Assembly (NCBI RefSeq): GCF_009497775.1
Contig: NZ_CP031012.1
Coordinates: forward strand, 496,001 to 560,000
Length of the DNA stretch: 64,000 nucleotides
Reading direction: 5' to 3'
Source: Alcaligenes faecalis
GTDB lineage: Bacteria > Pseudomonadota > Gammaproteobacteria > Burkholderiales > Burkholderiaceae_B
Shown here: positions 1 through 8,272 of the stretch, one piece after another
Layout of the letters: each line of letters starts with the position of its first letter
Position numbering within the stretch: the first letter of the stretch is position 1
Translations under genes and position numbers: made by a program
Notes under the pieces: generated by a model
Told to the model about the DNA's origin: nothing
Seen by the model: only the letters and a program-made list of their open reading frames with translations
Database searches by the model: none

Positions 1-260
1 CACTATGTTTCTGGCGTCACACCCTCAGCCTTGTATGTCTCTGGCAAGCTGCCTTGTTGTATCCAGGGGAAGCCGTCGAAAGCAGGTTGATGTAGTGCTT
101 AATCATTAGCAGGCTGCATCGAGATGGAGATTAATCGCTGGGGAAGCTACAGACATATTCCTCTGTAGATAACTTCAAATAGATGCGGGCTGTGGTAAGA
201 GTTTCTCTTGGCAAGAGGCTGGCAGGATCAGCCCTCATCACTGCCAGCCGTAACGCCGAC
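1..260. other. left-edge stretch without a recognised gene
   Basis: No convincing coding region, RNA gene or terminator is visible. The only open frame here, beginning near 183 on the plus strand, is Pro/His/Gln-rich and runs antisense into the efflux gene, so it is taken as a shadow. The stretch could be the downstream region of a gene beyond the left edge. Confidence 0.4.
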
Positions 261-1487
261 CTAGCAATCCACCACCCTGGTTTCGCAAGCCCCCAACACC
301 GCCACAGGCGTCCTGCTCGCCCCCTCCCTATCCCGCCGATCCAATCTCCCCGCCAACACCGTCAGCCCCAAAGCCAGCAACACAATCCCAGCCCCGATCC
401 AGGTGGTATGGATCAACCCCATTCGTTCCACGATCACCCCACCGCCTAATGCACCGATGGCAATCCCGATATTGAACGCCGCAATGTTCAGCCCCGAGGC
501 TACGTCTACAGCCTGCGGGGCAAAACGGTAGGCCTGGTTGACGACGTAAATTTGCAGCGCGGGTACGTTTCCGAAGGCAACGCCTCCCCAGGCCAGCACG
601 GTGGCCAGCATCAGCCAACGGTTTGTCGCGGTAACGCTCAGCACCAGCAGCACCACGGCCAGCAGCAGGAAAATCAGTTTCAGGGCAGGGATAGGGCCGT
701 GGCGGTCGGCCAGTTTGCCGCCCCACAGATTGCCTACGGCTACCGACACGCCATAGGCCAGCATCACCCAGCCCACGGCGTGGCTGGAAAAGCCTGTGAT
801 CTGCTCCAGCATGGGAGCCAGAAAGGTGAAGGCGGTGAACGAGCCTCCGTATCCCACCGCCGTCATGGCGTAGACCAGCAGCAGCCGGGGTTGTCCGAAC
901 ACGCTTAGCTGCTGACGCAAGGTGGTCGCCTTGCTAGGCGCCACGTTCTTGGGCACAAAGATCAAACTTCCCAGAAAGGCGATGACGCCCAGTGCAGCAA
1001 CGGCCAGGAAGGTGATGCGCCAGCCGTATTCCTGACCGATGAAGGTGCCCAATGGCACGCCGGTTACCAGGGCTGCGGTCAGGCCAGTGAACATGATGGC
1101 AATGGCGCTGGCGGCTTTTTCTTTGGGGACCAGGCTGGCGGCGATGGTGGAGCCAATGGAAAAGAAAACGCCATGTGCCAGTCCGGTCAGGATGCGGGCC
1201 ACGATCAGGGAGTCGTATCCCGGTGCCAGCCAGGCGACCAGGTTGCCCAGGGTGAACAAGGCCATCAGGGCCAGCATCAGTGCCTTGCGGGGGATTTTGC
1301 CGGTCAGGGCGGTCAGGACAGGTGCGCCGATAGCCACGCCCAGGGCGTAGAGGCTGACCAGCAGCCCGGCAGAGGGCAGGCTCACGTTCAGGTCGGCCGC
1401 GATGGTAGGTAACAGGCCAACAATGACGAACTCGGTCGTTCCGATGGCGTAGGCGCTGATGGTCAGCGCCAAAAGAGCGATAGGCAT
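261..1487 (-). CDS. MFS efflux transporter, DHA1 family (AraJ/YdhP-like)
   Basis: A 408-residue inner-membrane protein with about 12 hydrophobic segments, typical of proton-driven drug or sugar exporters of the DHA1 branch. The opening stretch (TTEFVIVGLLP, then a conserved GxPxGTFIGQ-like loop) is characteristic of the AraJ/YdhP group. The start at 1487 is preferred over 1523 because AAGGA lies about eight bases before that ATG and the protein then begins directly with the first membrane helix. It is divergent from a LysR gene 103 bp away, which probably controls it. The exported compound cannot be read from sequence. Confidence 0.85.
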   Translation of the reverse strand: MPIALLALTISAYAIGTTEFVIVGLLPTIAADLNVSLPSAGLLVSLYALGVAIGAPVLTALTGKIPRKALMLALMALFTLGNLVAWLAPGYDSLIVARILTGLAHGVFFSIGSTIAASLVPKEKAASAIAIMFTGLTAALVTGVPLGTFIGQEYGWRITFLAVAALGVIAFLGSLIFVPKNVAPSKATTLRQQLSVFGQPRLLLVYAMTAVGYGGSFTAFTFLAPMLEQITGFSSHAVGWVMLAYGVSVAVGNLWGGKLADRHGPIPALKLIFLLLAVVLLVLSVTATNRWLMLATVLAWGGVAFGNVPALQIYVVNQAYRFAPQAVDVASGLNIAAFNIGIAIGALGGGVIVERMGLIHTTWIGAGIVLLALGLTVLAGRLDRRDREGASRTPVAVLGACETRVVDC

Positions 1488-1590
1488 GCTTGCATCCTTG
1501 CGTCGTGCAGTAAAAGGATGCAATTGTCTGCCTGCTTATTTATTCTAAAAAGTCTATATTGACCAAAATTCTTTTGATTTAAATTCAATA
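1488..1590. promoter_or_regulatory. divergent MFS/LysR promoter region
   Basis: A 103-bp AT-rich gap between two divergent genes, where LysR regulators usually bind to control themselves and the neighbour. No single operator can be named with confidence. Confidence 0.4.
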
Positions 1591-2520
1591 ATGAAAACGA
1601 CTTTTGATGAGATGCAGGCTTTGATTGCGGTGGTTGATACGGGAGCTATCTCTCGTGCGGCCGAGCATTTGGGGCTAACCGTGTCTGCGGTCAGCCGTAC
1701 CTTGAGTCGCCTTGAGGAAAAGTTGAACACCACGCTGCTGCAGCGTACGACCCGTCGTCTGGAGCTGACTGAGGAAGGGGCAGTGTTCCTGGAAAAGGCC
1801 AGGGCGATTGTGGCCAGTGTGGAGGAGGCGGAGGAGGATCTGGCCGTGCGGCGTGAACAGCCTGCGGGGCGTTTGCGTGTGGATGCGGCCTCGCCTTTTA
1901 TCCTGCATTGTGTGATTCCTTTGGTGGGCGGTTACCGGGAGCGCTATCCACAAGTGAATCTGGAGCTGACCAGCAACGAAGGCTGGATTGATCTGCTGGA
2001 GCATCGCATTGATGTGGCGATCCGTATTGGTCGGCTCAAGGATTCCACCTTGCATGCGCGGCCTATCGGCAGTTGTCGCTTACGTGTTCTGGCGTCTCCT
2101 GCTTATCTGAAAAAGCATGGGCATCCGCGTGATGTGACGGAGCTGGAGAATCATGTGCTATTGGGCTTTACTCAGCCCTTAAGCCTTAATGACTGGCCTT
2201 TGCTTGCGCCGGACGGGATGCCATTGCATATCAAGCCGACTATTGCGGCTTCCAGTGGCGAAACCTTGCGACAATTGGCGCTGGCAGGGCAGGGGATGGT
2301 GTGCTTGTCGGACTTCATGACGCATCGGGATCGTGCCGAGGGGCGCTTGGTGGAGGTACTCCCCAAACAGGCGCTGGAGATGCGTCAGCCCATCAATGCT
2401 GTTTACTATCGCAACACCGCTTTATCGGCCAGGATCTCTACGTTTGTTAGCTATTTGAGTGAATGCTGGGATGCCAATGCGGGTGGTTGTAGTGTAGATA
2501 GGGGGGCGGGAGTCTCATAA
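1591..2520 (+). CDS. LysR-family transcriptional regulator
   Basis: A 309-residue protein with an N-terminal winged helix-turn-helix (residues about 4-62, including AISRAAEHLGLTVSAVSRTL) and a C-terminal periplasmic-binding-like effector domain (about 90-295). The length is normal for the family. Its divergent position makes the MFS exporter at 261-1487 the probable target. It resembles the DsdC/CrgA-like LysR group often paired with efflux pumps. The effector is unknown. The last twenty residues are Gly/Ser-rich and probably disordered. Confidence 0.88.
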   Translation: MKTTFDEMQALIAVVDTGAISRAAEHLGLTVSAVSRTLSRLEEKLNTTLLQRTTRRLELTEEGAVFLEKARAIVASVEEAEEDLAVRREQPAGRLRVDAASPFILHCVIPLVGGYRERYPQVNLELTSNEGWIDLLEHRIDVAIRIGRLKDSTLHARPIGSCRLRVLASPAYLKKHGHPRDVTELENHVLLGFTQPLSLNDWPLLAPDGMPLHIKPTIAASSGETLRQLALAGQGMVCLSDFMTHRDRAEGRLVEVLPKQALEMRQPINAVYYRNTALSARISTFVSYLSECWDANAGGCSVDRGAGVS

Positions 2521-2590
2521 ATAATAAAGAGTATTAATTTCAGGTGCCGTACTTCATCGGGGCCTGATTGCTTTCGGGGGAGTTCAAACG

Positions 2591-3823
2591 GTGACGAATG
2601 GTTCTAGCAGCACGCCTTTACCGCAGCCAGTGGCGGTACAGCAAGGCAAGCCTTTGGAGGTTTTTTGGGCCTTCCTGAAACTGGGCCTCACCTCATTCGG
2701 TGGGCCTATCGCGCATCTTGGGTATTTCCGTTCGGAGTTTGTGGAGCGTCGTCGCTGGCTGGACGAGCACAGCTATTCCGATCTGGTCGCCTTGTGTCAG
2801 TTCCTGCCTGGACCGGCCAGCAGTCAGGTGGGAATGGCGATTGGCTTGGGGCGCGCCGGCTGGCTGGGTTTGCTGGCTGCATGGACGGGGTTTACCTTGC
2901 CCTCGGCAATTGCGCTGATTCTGTTTGCCTTGGGTTTGGCTGGGCTTCAAGGCGTCGCTGAGTCTCCTTGGGTGCATGGCCTCAAGATTGTGGCCGTAGC
3001 GATTGTGGCGCAGGCGGTGTTGGGTATGGCGCGCTCTTTATGCCCTGATCGGGGCAGGGCGGCATTGGCGATTCTGGCAGCCTTGTTAAGCCTTTTGCTG
3101 CCCTCTGCAGTCGGGCAGGTGGCCGCTATTGCGATCACGGGTCTGCTGGCCTGGTGGAGGCTGGATGTGGCCCAGTCAGGTGCTGCGCAGGCTCATGCGT
3201 ATCCTGTGTCGCGCAAGGTGGGGATGGTGGCCCTGCTGCTCTTTGCGGGCTTGTTGATTGCCTTGCCTGTTTGGGCAGCGGCTAGCGGATCATCCGTAGT
3301 TCAGTTGTTGGAAGGGGTTTATCGCTCCGGGGCCTTGGTGTTCGGGGGCGGGCATGTGGTCTTGCCTCTGCTGCAGGCTTCGGTGGTGCCTAGCGGTGTG
3401 GTCAGCAATGCGGATTTGATGGTGGGCTACGGTGCGGCCCAAGCTGTTCCGGGACCGTTGTTTACCTTTGCAGCGTATATCGGGGCGATTGCTCAAGGGC
3501 CCTTGCATGGATGGCTGGGTGGGCTGGTCTTACTGGTGGTGATTTTTGTACCGGCGTTCTTGATTTTGATTGGCGTCTTGCCCTTTTGGCAGAGCTTGAG
3601 GCACAGAGCAGGGGTTCGGACGGCGATGGCTGGTGTGAATGCTGGTGTGGTCGGCATTCTGGGAGCCGCCTTGTATGACCCGGTGTGGACCAGTGCCATT
3701 CATAGTCGGGCGGATTTTGGGCTGGCTTTGTTCTTGTTTGGACTGTTGATCGTAGGGCGTGTACCGCCTGCTTTGGTGGTGCTGTTGGCAGGGGTGGGGG
3801 CGTGGGGAATGTCTTTCGTTTGA
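2591..3823 (+). CDS. chrA: chromate transporter ChrA
   Basis: A 410-residue inner-membrane protein of the CHR superfamily in its long two-domain form. The first CHR repeat (about residues 25-195) carries LTSFGGPIAHLGYFR and the QFLPGPASSQ signature. The second (about 225-405) carries VFGGGHVVLPLL and AQAVPGPLFTFAAYIGA. ChrA proteins extrude chromate from the cytoplasm. It starts with GTG at 2591, preceded by GGGGGAG at 2577-2583. It stands alone after the LysR gene with no chrB or chrF beside it, so regulation may be local or absent. Confidence 0.9.
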   Translation: MTNGSSSTPLPQPVAVQQGKPLEVFWAFLKLGLTSFGGPIAHLGYFRSEFVERRRWLDEHSYSDLVALCQFLPGPASSQVGMAIGLGRAGWLGLLAAWTGFTLPSAIALILFALGLAGLQGVAESPWVHGLKIVAVAIVAQAVLGMARSLCPDRGRAALAILAALLSLLLPSAVGQVAAIAITGLLAWWRLDVAQSGAAQAHAYPVSRKVGMVALLLFAGLLIALPVWAAASGSSVVQLLEGVYRSGALVFGGGHVVLPLLQASVVPSGVVSNADLMVGYGAAQAVPGPLFTFAAYIGAIAQGPLHGWLGGLVLLVVIFVPAFLILIGVLPFWQSLRHRAGVRTAMAGVNAGVVGILGAALYDPVWTSAIHSRADFGLALFLFGLLIVGRVPPALVVLLAGVGAWGMSFV

Positions 3824-3856
3824 CTTGAGCTGTAGTTGGTTCTGGTAGAGAGCGCA

Positions 3857-3894
3857 GCTTGGCGCTTTCAGACCTCAGACTGAAAGCGCCAAGC
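3857..3894. repeat. perfect 15-bp-arm inverted repeat between convergent genes
   Basis: Arms 3857-3871 and 3880-3894 are exact reverse complements around an 8-base loop. The site lies between the stop codons of chrA (plus) and the sulfatase (minus). Neither side has a T-run, so it is not a classical intrinsic terminator. It may protect both 3' ends or be a Rho-dependent boundary. Confidence 0.75.
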
Positions 3895-3935
3895 CCGCCA
3901 AGCCCGCCAAGCCCGCCAAGCCCGCCAAGCCCGAG
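3891..3935. repeat. 9-bp tandem repeat AAGCCCGCC
   Basis: Four exact copies of AAGCCCGCC (3891-3926) followed by a degenerate fifth (AAGCCCGAG). The first copy overlaps the right arm of the adjacent hairpin, suggesting that the repeat grew by slippage from the hairpin arm. It is non-coding and sits seven bases beyond the sulfatase stop. Confidence 0.85.
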
Positions 3936-3941
3936 AAGGCT

Positions 3942-5504
3942 TTACCACTGCCCAAAAAACACCCCCGCCTTTTTATACGCATTCGTACCGCGTTCGACCT
4001 CTTCTTCCGTCACGGTGGTACGGCGTTTCAGGCTTGTGAACCATTGCAGCAAGCGCTCCCGGCATTCCTCCCGTATGTGCTCATGCTCCGCAGAGCGGCC
4101 CAGGTCGTTGAACTGCTCTGGATCGGCATGCAGGTCGTAAAGTTGCTCTGGCTCGTCCAGCCAATACACATAACGCCAACGGTCGCTGCGCAGGGACCAG
4201 GCTCTGGCATTGGATGGTGATTTGTCACGTATCACGCGTGCCAGTCGATAGCTGTAATCCAGTTCGGAAAACACGCAGTCGCGCCAAGGGGGCTGGGCGC
4301 CGTGCAGCAGGGGCAGAAGGTTTCGTCCCTCAAGCCGGTGCGAGGCCAGTGGCAGGCCCAGCCAGGAGAGCATGGTGGGCAGCACGTCTACCGCTTCAAC
4401 CATTCTGTTATCGACCGTCCCGCGTGTCGCGTTTGCTTCTGGTGATGGGTCGTAGACGATGAAAGGCACGCGTTGCACGGTGTCGTAGAACAGTTCTTTC
4501 TCGCCCAGCCAGTGGTCGCCCAGGAAGTCCCCGTGATCGGCGGTGAAGATGATCAGGGTGTTGTCCATCAGGCCATTGTGGGACATGAAGTCGAACAAGC
4601 GGCCCAGGTGGGCGTCCAACTGGGTGATCAGCCCCTGGTAGGCTGGCCGGACCGTCTCCACGCACGTATCGCTGGAGAAACTGACGCATTCTTCTTGCTG
4701 GCGGTAGGCCTCTACAACCGGATGCGCGTTGTTTAATTCGGCCTGGTTGCGCACTACGGGCAGACATTGATCTGCGCTGTACATATCGTGGTAGGGCGCA
4801 GGGGCGATGTAGGGCCAGTGTGGTTTGACGTAGCTCAGGTGCAGCACCCAGGGCTCATCCCCCATGCGCTCCATGAAGGACAGGGCCTGGTCCGTCATGT
4901 AGGCGGTTTCTGAATGCTTTTCTTCCACCAGAGAGGGGTAGCGGGCATTACGCATATGCCAGCCACTGACGGCCTCCCCATCCGGGCCGCGTGCGGAGAT
5001 GACAAAGTCTGTCCATGGGTCGTCGGACTCATAGCCGTGGCGTCGCAGGTAAGCCGGGTAACCGCTTTCTTCTCCCGGTTCGTGGTGGCCGTCGTAGCGG
5101 TCTATCTCTTCAAAGCCGCCGGTTTTAAGCAGGCGAGCCAGCTCGCTGCCCCCATCCAGTGCCAGTCGTTCCAGCCCTTTGTGGTCGACCATGATGTGGG
5201 TTTTGCCCGCCAGCACCAGCTTGTGCCCACCGGCGCGCAAGTATTCGCCCATGGTGACTTCGCCTACCGATAAAGGAACGCGGTTCCAGGTGGCGCCATG
5301 GGTAGAGGGGTAGCGGCCCGTGTAATAGCTCATGCGGGATGGGCCGCAGACGCCGGAGTTAACAAAGGCGCGGTCAAAGCGCACCCCCTTGGCGGCCAGC
5401 GCATCCAGATTGGGGGTACGAATATGAGGGTGCCCATAGCAGGCCAGGTGATCAGCCCGTAGCTGATCGGCCATGATGAACAGGACGTTCTTGCGTTGTG
5501 TCAT
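3942..5504 (-). CDS. sulfatase / phosphonate monoester hydrolase-type enzyme
   Basis: A 520-residue alkaline-phosphatase-superfamily hydrolase without a signal peptide, so probably cytoplasmic. It carries the formylglycine signature C53-G-P-S-R57 inside VCGPSRMSYYTGRYPSTHG, the N-terminal metal ligands D13/Q14, and a C-terminal metal motif with D323-H324 (TADHGD). Cys53 needs conversion to formylglycine for activity. Length and signature fit both arylsulfatases and phosphonate/phosphodiester hydrolases, which cannot be told apart here. It begins 18 bases after the Bug receptor on the same strand, so the pair probably forms an operon for uptake and hydrolysis of a sulfate or phosph(on)ate ester. 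Confidence 0.87.
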   Translation of the reverse strand: MTQRKNVLFIMADQLRADHLACYGHPHIRTPNLDALAAKGVRFDRAFVNSGVCGPSRMSYYTGRYPSTHGATWNRVPLSVGEVTMGEYLRAGGHKLVLAGKTHIMVDHKGLERLALDGGSELARLLKTGGFEEIDRYDGHHEPGEESGYPAYLRRHGYESDDPWTDFVISARGPDGEAVSGWHMRNARYPSLVEEKHSETAYMTDQALSFMERMGDEPWVLHLSYVKPHWPYIAPAPYHDMYSADQCLPVVRNQAELNNAHPVVEAYRQQEECVSFSSDTCVETVRPAYQGLITQLDAHLGRLFDFMSHNGLMDNTLIIFTADHGDFLGDHWLGEKELFYDTVQRVPFIVYDPSPEANATRGTVDNRMVEAVDVLPTMLSWLGLPLASHRLEGRNLLPLLHGAQPPWRDCVFSELDYSYRLARVIRDKSPSNARAWSLRSDRWRYVYWLDEPEQLYDLHADPEQFNDLGRSAEHEHIREECRERLLQWFTSLKRRTTVTEEEVERGTNAYKKAGVFFGQW

Positions 5505-5522
5505 GTCGTTTGTGTTGCTGGT

Positions 5523-6500
5523 TTATTGCGTGACTTTGAAGCCGGAGGCCTGAATAACGGGTGCCCATTGCTGGCGGAATTGTTCGATGCGGACTCGGGT
5601 TTCTTCCGCATTGGCAGACACGGGGATCAATTCATTTTTCAGCAGCGTTTCTTGCAGGGCTGGATCGCTGGTGACTTCCTTGATTGCCTCGCCCAGTTGG
5701 GTCACTTTGTCGGCAGGCATGGAAGCGGGGGTGAAGAAAGCGTTCCAGCCGGAGGCTTCCAGCTCAACGCCGGACTGCTTCAGGGTAGGGACGTCCGGCA
5801 GGGCGGCTTCGCGCTCGCTGCCCGAGGTGGCCAGAATGCGGATGCGTTTGCCCTGGTGCTGGGAGGTCAGCACATCCAGCGTATCAATGGCCACGGGCAG
5901 AATGCCGCCGATCAGGTCGGTAATGACGGGGGCCGAGCCACGGTAGCCAATGATCTCGCCCTTGGAGCCAATCTGCTGGGACAGCATCAGGCCGAAGAAG
6001 TGGGGCAGGCTGCCGGTGGCGGGAACGCCGATATTGAAGGCACCGGGATGTTCCTTGGCCCAGGTGATCAGTTGATCCATGGTTTTAATGTCGCTGTCTG
6101 CCGAGACGGCCACCCCAAAACCGTACTCGGTCACCATGGAAACCGCTTGAAAGTCGCTGTCGGGCTTGTACGGAATGTCGTTGAAAACCAGCGGGGCGAC
6201 CACCATGATGGCGGGGTTGGCCAGAATCAGCACATTCTTGTCTGCCGCCGTGCTTTTGACATACTGGGCGGCAATCCGGCCCCCTGCACCGGTTTTGTTC
6301 TCGACCACAATGGGAATACCCAGTTTCTTGTGCAAACCGTCCGACACGATGCGGGCGGCCCGATCTGACGCGCCTCCTGGCGCATAGGGCACAACAACAG
6401 TCAGGGTTTCAACAGGGCTGGCTGCGTGGGATAAACCAGTGAACAGCAGTCCTGACAGCAGACAGCTTGTTACCGTGGCGCGAAGGCGGTTCTGGGCCAT
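5523..6500 (-). CDS. Bug-family (TctC-like) periplasmic solute receptor
   Basis: A 325-residue protein with a signal peptide (about residues 1-27, ending SHA-A) and the Bug/TctC fold. Family hallmarks are the VVPYAPGGASDRAAR loop near the mature N-terminus and VVENKTGAGGRIAAQYV. These receptors bind carboxylates or related small molecules for tripartite tricarboxylate transporters. No TctA or TctB genes are near. The start at 6500 is chosen because AGGAGA lies six to seven bases before it; the longer frame (6527) lacks this and delays the signal peptide. It is followed by the sulfatase gene and is divergent from a MarR gene. Confidence 0.9.
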   Translation of the reverse strand: MAQNRLRATVTSCLLSGLLFTGLSHAASPVETLTVVVPYAPGGASDRAARIVSDGLHKKLGIPIVVENKTGAGGRIAAQYVKSTAADKNVLILANPAIMVVAPLVFNDIPYKPDSDFQAVSMVTEYGFGVAVSADSDIKTMDQLITWAKEHPGAFNIGVPATGSLPHFFGLMLSQQIGSKGEIIGYRGSAPVITDLIGGILPVAIDTLDVLTSQHQGKRIRILATSGSEREAALPDVPTLKQSGVELEASGWNAFFTPASMPADKVTQLGEAIKEVTSDPALQETLLKNELIPVSANAEETRVRIEQFRQQWAPVIQASGFKVTQ

Positions 6501-6557
6501 GATTTGTCTCCTTTTTTTGTTTTCCATCAGTTTTTACCGCAGCTTAACAAGGGGGCT

Positions 6558-6580
6558 GATACTTGTTCTAATCAAGTATC
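6558..6580. promoter_or_regulatory. palindromic operator, probably for the MarR regulator
   Basis: GATACTTG (6558-6565) and CAAGTATC (6573-6580) are exact reverse complements around seven bases. The site lies between the divergent Bug and MarR genes, 21 bases before the marR start. Size and symmetry fit a MarR dimer site. Confidence 0.6.
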
Positions 6581-6601
6581 TTTAAGGCTAAAGGTCCTTT
6601 G

Positions 6602-7123
6602 ATGCCCCGCTCCTCCACGTCTTCCTCTGCCTTGGCAAGCACTGCTCCGGCTCCTACGCTTCCGGCCATGATGATGTTCCAGCTGTATCGGGCCTGGTCG
6701 GCTGGCAACCCGATTTTCATTCGCCTGTGCGAGGGGCGCTTCAATATCACTCGCCGTGAGTGGCGCATTCTGGCTATCGCCTGTATGCATCCCGCCCTGA
6801 CGGGCACGGCCTCGGCCGAGGCAGCCGCATTGGATACGGCCCGTTGCTCGCGAGCGGTCAGCACCTTGTGTGAGAAGGGCCTGTTGAAGCGGACACGCGA
6901 TACCAAAGACACGCGTGTTGTGCATGTCTCGGTGACGGAGTTGGGAATGCAGCGCTACAAGGAAGTCATGCCGATTGTGGCCTCCCTGAACGAGGAGATT
7001 TTTCAGGACCTGAGCGCAGCCGAAATGGTGGCCCTGAGTAGCATGCTGGACCGGATTAGCAGCCGAGCGGCCTTGATGCTGGAAAGTAATGTGGTGAAGG
7101 AACGCGCTAGACGAAATCGATAA
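6602..7123 (+). CDS. MarR-family transcriptional regulator
   Basis: A 173-residue winged-helix regulator. The recognition region (about residues 45-100) includes FNITRREWRILAIA and LDTARCSRAVSTLCEKGLL, followed by the wing KRTRDTKDTRVVHVSVT. The ATG at 6602 follows AAGG by seven bases; a TTG one codon earlier is possible. The first 25 residues are Ser/Ala/Pro-rich and probably disordered. It is divergent from the Bug-sulfatase pair and lies upstream of the reductase gene, so it may control both. MarR proteins of this kind usually respond to aromatic acids. Confidence 0.87.
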   Translation: MPRSSTSSSALASTAPAPTLPAMMMFQLYRAWSAGNPIFIRLCEGRFNITRREWRILAIACMHPALTGTASAEAAALDTARCSRAVSTLCEKGLLKRTRDTKDTRVVHVSVTELGMQRYKEVMPIVASLNEEIFQDLSAAEMVALSSMLDRISSRAALMLESNVVKERARRNR

Positions 7124-7217
7124 GCGGGTCCACGCACCGGCTTATGACTTATGTTTCTGATTGCTTCGGGAGCAAGAGTGCAGCACTATTGCCCGAAAGG
7201 AGCTAGGAGAGGCACGC

Positions 7218-8219
7218 ATGGCTGGCAAAACAATTCTTATCCAGCAGATACAAGAGCATATTCAGGCACAGGATCATCAAACCATTCTGCAGGCTGCGCT
7301 GGAGCGCGGGATCTCGTATCCCCACGGCTGCAAGACGGGCGTGTGTGGCGGCTGTAAAACGCGCCTGGTCAAAGGGCAGGTGGAGATGATGGAGTACTCC
7401 CGCTTTGCGCTGACCGAGGAACAAAAGGCCAGGGGACTGATTCTGGCCTGTAGGGCGGTGCCCCAAACCGATGTAACAGTGGGCTGGATAGGGACGGACG
7501 ATGTTCGGGGCCTGATCCCGTCTCGCGAGCTGACGGGCACGGTGTCCTGTATCAAGGATCTGACCCACGATATCCGGCAAGTGCGGATACGTCTGGATAA
7601 TCAGGAGCCTTTGATTTTCTTTGCGGGGCAGTACGCGGATATCAAATTCGGGCAGGCTCCGGTACGCAGTTACTCCATGGCTAATCGTCCGGGGGAGCCG
7701 GAGCTGGATTTTTACGTGCGCCGCGTGCCGCGCGGGGTGGCCTCGGCCTATGTGCATACGGTCTTGCAGACTGGTGAGCCGGTCAGCCTGAAGGTGCCGC
7801 TAGGTTCGTCCTATTTGCGTGATGGCTATGGCGGGCCGATTCTCTGTATTGCTGGTGGAACGGGCCTGGCACCGATCAAGTCGATTGTGGAATCCGCATT
7901 GGGCTGGGGCATGAGCCAGCCTATTCATGTGTATTTCGGGGTGCGGGAGCTGCGGGATTTGTACTGCGAGGACGAGTTCAAGGCCTTGCAGGAACGTTAT
8001 GCCAATCTGAGCTTTACGCCAGTGCTGTCGGGGATGCCGGTGGCACCGTACCGCAGGGGCATGGTGACTGAGGCGGTCGGCAAGGATCTGCCTGATCTGA
8101 ATGGCTGGAAAGTGTATGTGGCGGGGTCGCCCTCCATGGTGGATGAGGCCATTGGCATGGTGCTCAAGCGCGGCGTGAAGGTGCAGAACCTGCATGTGGA
8201 TGTGTTTTTTACGCCCTGA
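7218..8219 (+). CDS. 2Fe-2S/FAD oxidoreductase (oxygenase reductase type)
   Basis: A 333-residue three-domain electron-transfer flavoprotein. Residues 1-90 form a plant-type ferredoxin with cluster ligands C38, C43, C46 and C78. The FAD domain carries RSYSMANRP, and the NAD(P)H domain carries GGTGLAPIKSIVE. The order ferredoxin-FAD-NAD is that of BenC, phenol hydroxylase reductase and CDP-6-deoxyglucoseen reductase. The start at 7218 follows AGGAGA by seven bases; the longer frame from TTG 7161 is rejected. No oxygenase subunit is adjacent, so its partner is either elsewhere or unknown. Confidence 0.87.
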   Translation: MAGKTILIQQIQEHIQAQDHQTILQAALERGISYPHGCKTGVCGGCKTRLVKGQVEMMEYSRFALTEEQKARGLILACRAVPQTDVTVGWIGTDDVRGLIPSRELTGTVSCIKDLTHDIRQVRIRLDNQEPLIFFAGQYADIKFGQAPVRSYSMANRPGEPELDFYVRRVPRGVASAYVHTVLQTGEPVSLKVPLGSSYLRDGYGGPILCIAGGTGLAPIKSIVESALGWGMSQPIHVYFGVRELRDLYCEDEFKALQERYANLSFTPVLSGMPVAPYRRGMVTEAVGKDLPDLNGWKVYVAGSPSMVDEAIGMVLKRGVKVQNLHVDVFFTP

Positions 8220-8272
8220 GCAAACCACGTTTGCATAGCAGAGCCTATGGCGATTGTTTACCATTGAGCCTT

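Noticed and set aside
3859..4140. plus-strand frame with repeated Pro-Ser-Pro
   Set aside because: It is the translation of the AAGCCCGCC repeat and then antisense to the sulfatase; there is no start signal or family resemblance.
5496..6368. 290-codon plus-strand frame
   Set aside because: It is a long antisense shadow of the Bug receptor, typical of GC-rich coding DNA, with His/Gln/Gly-rich composition.
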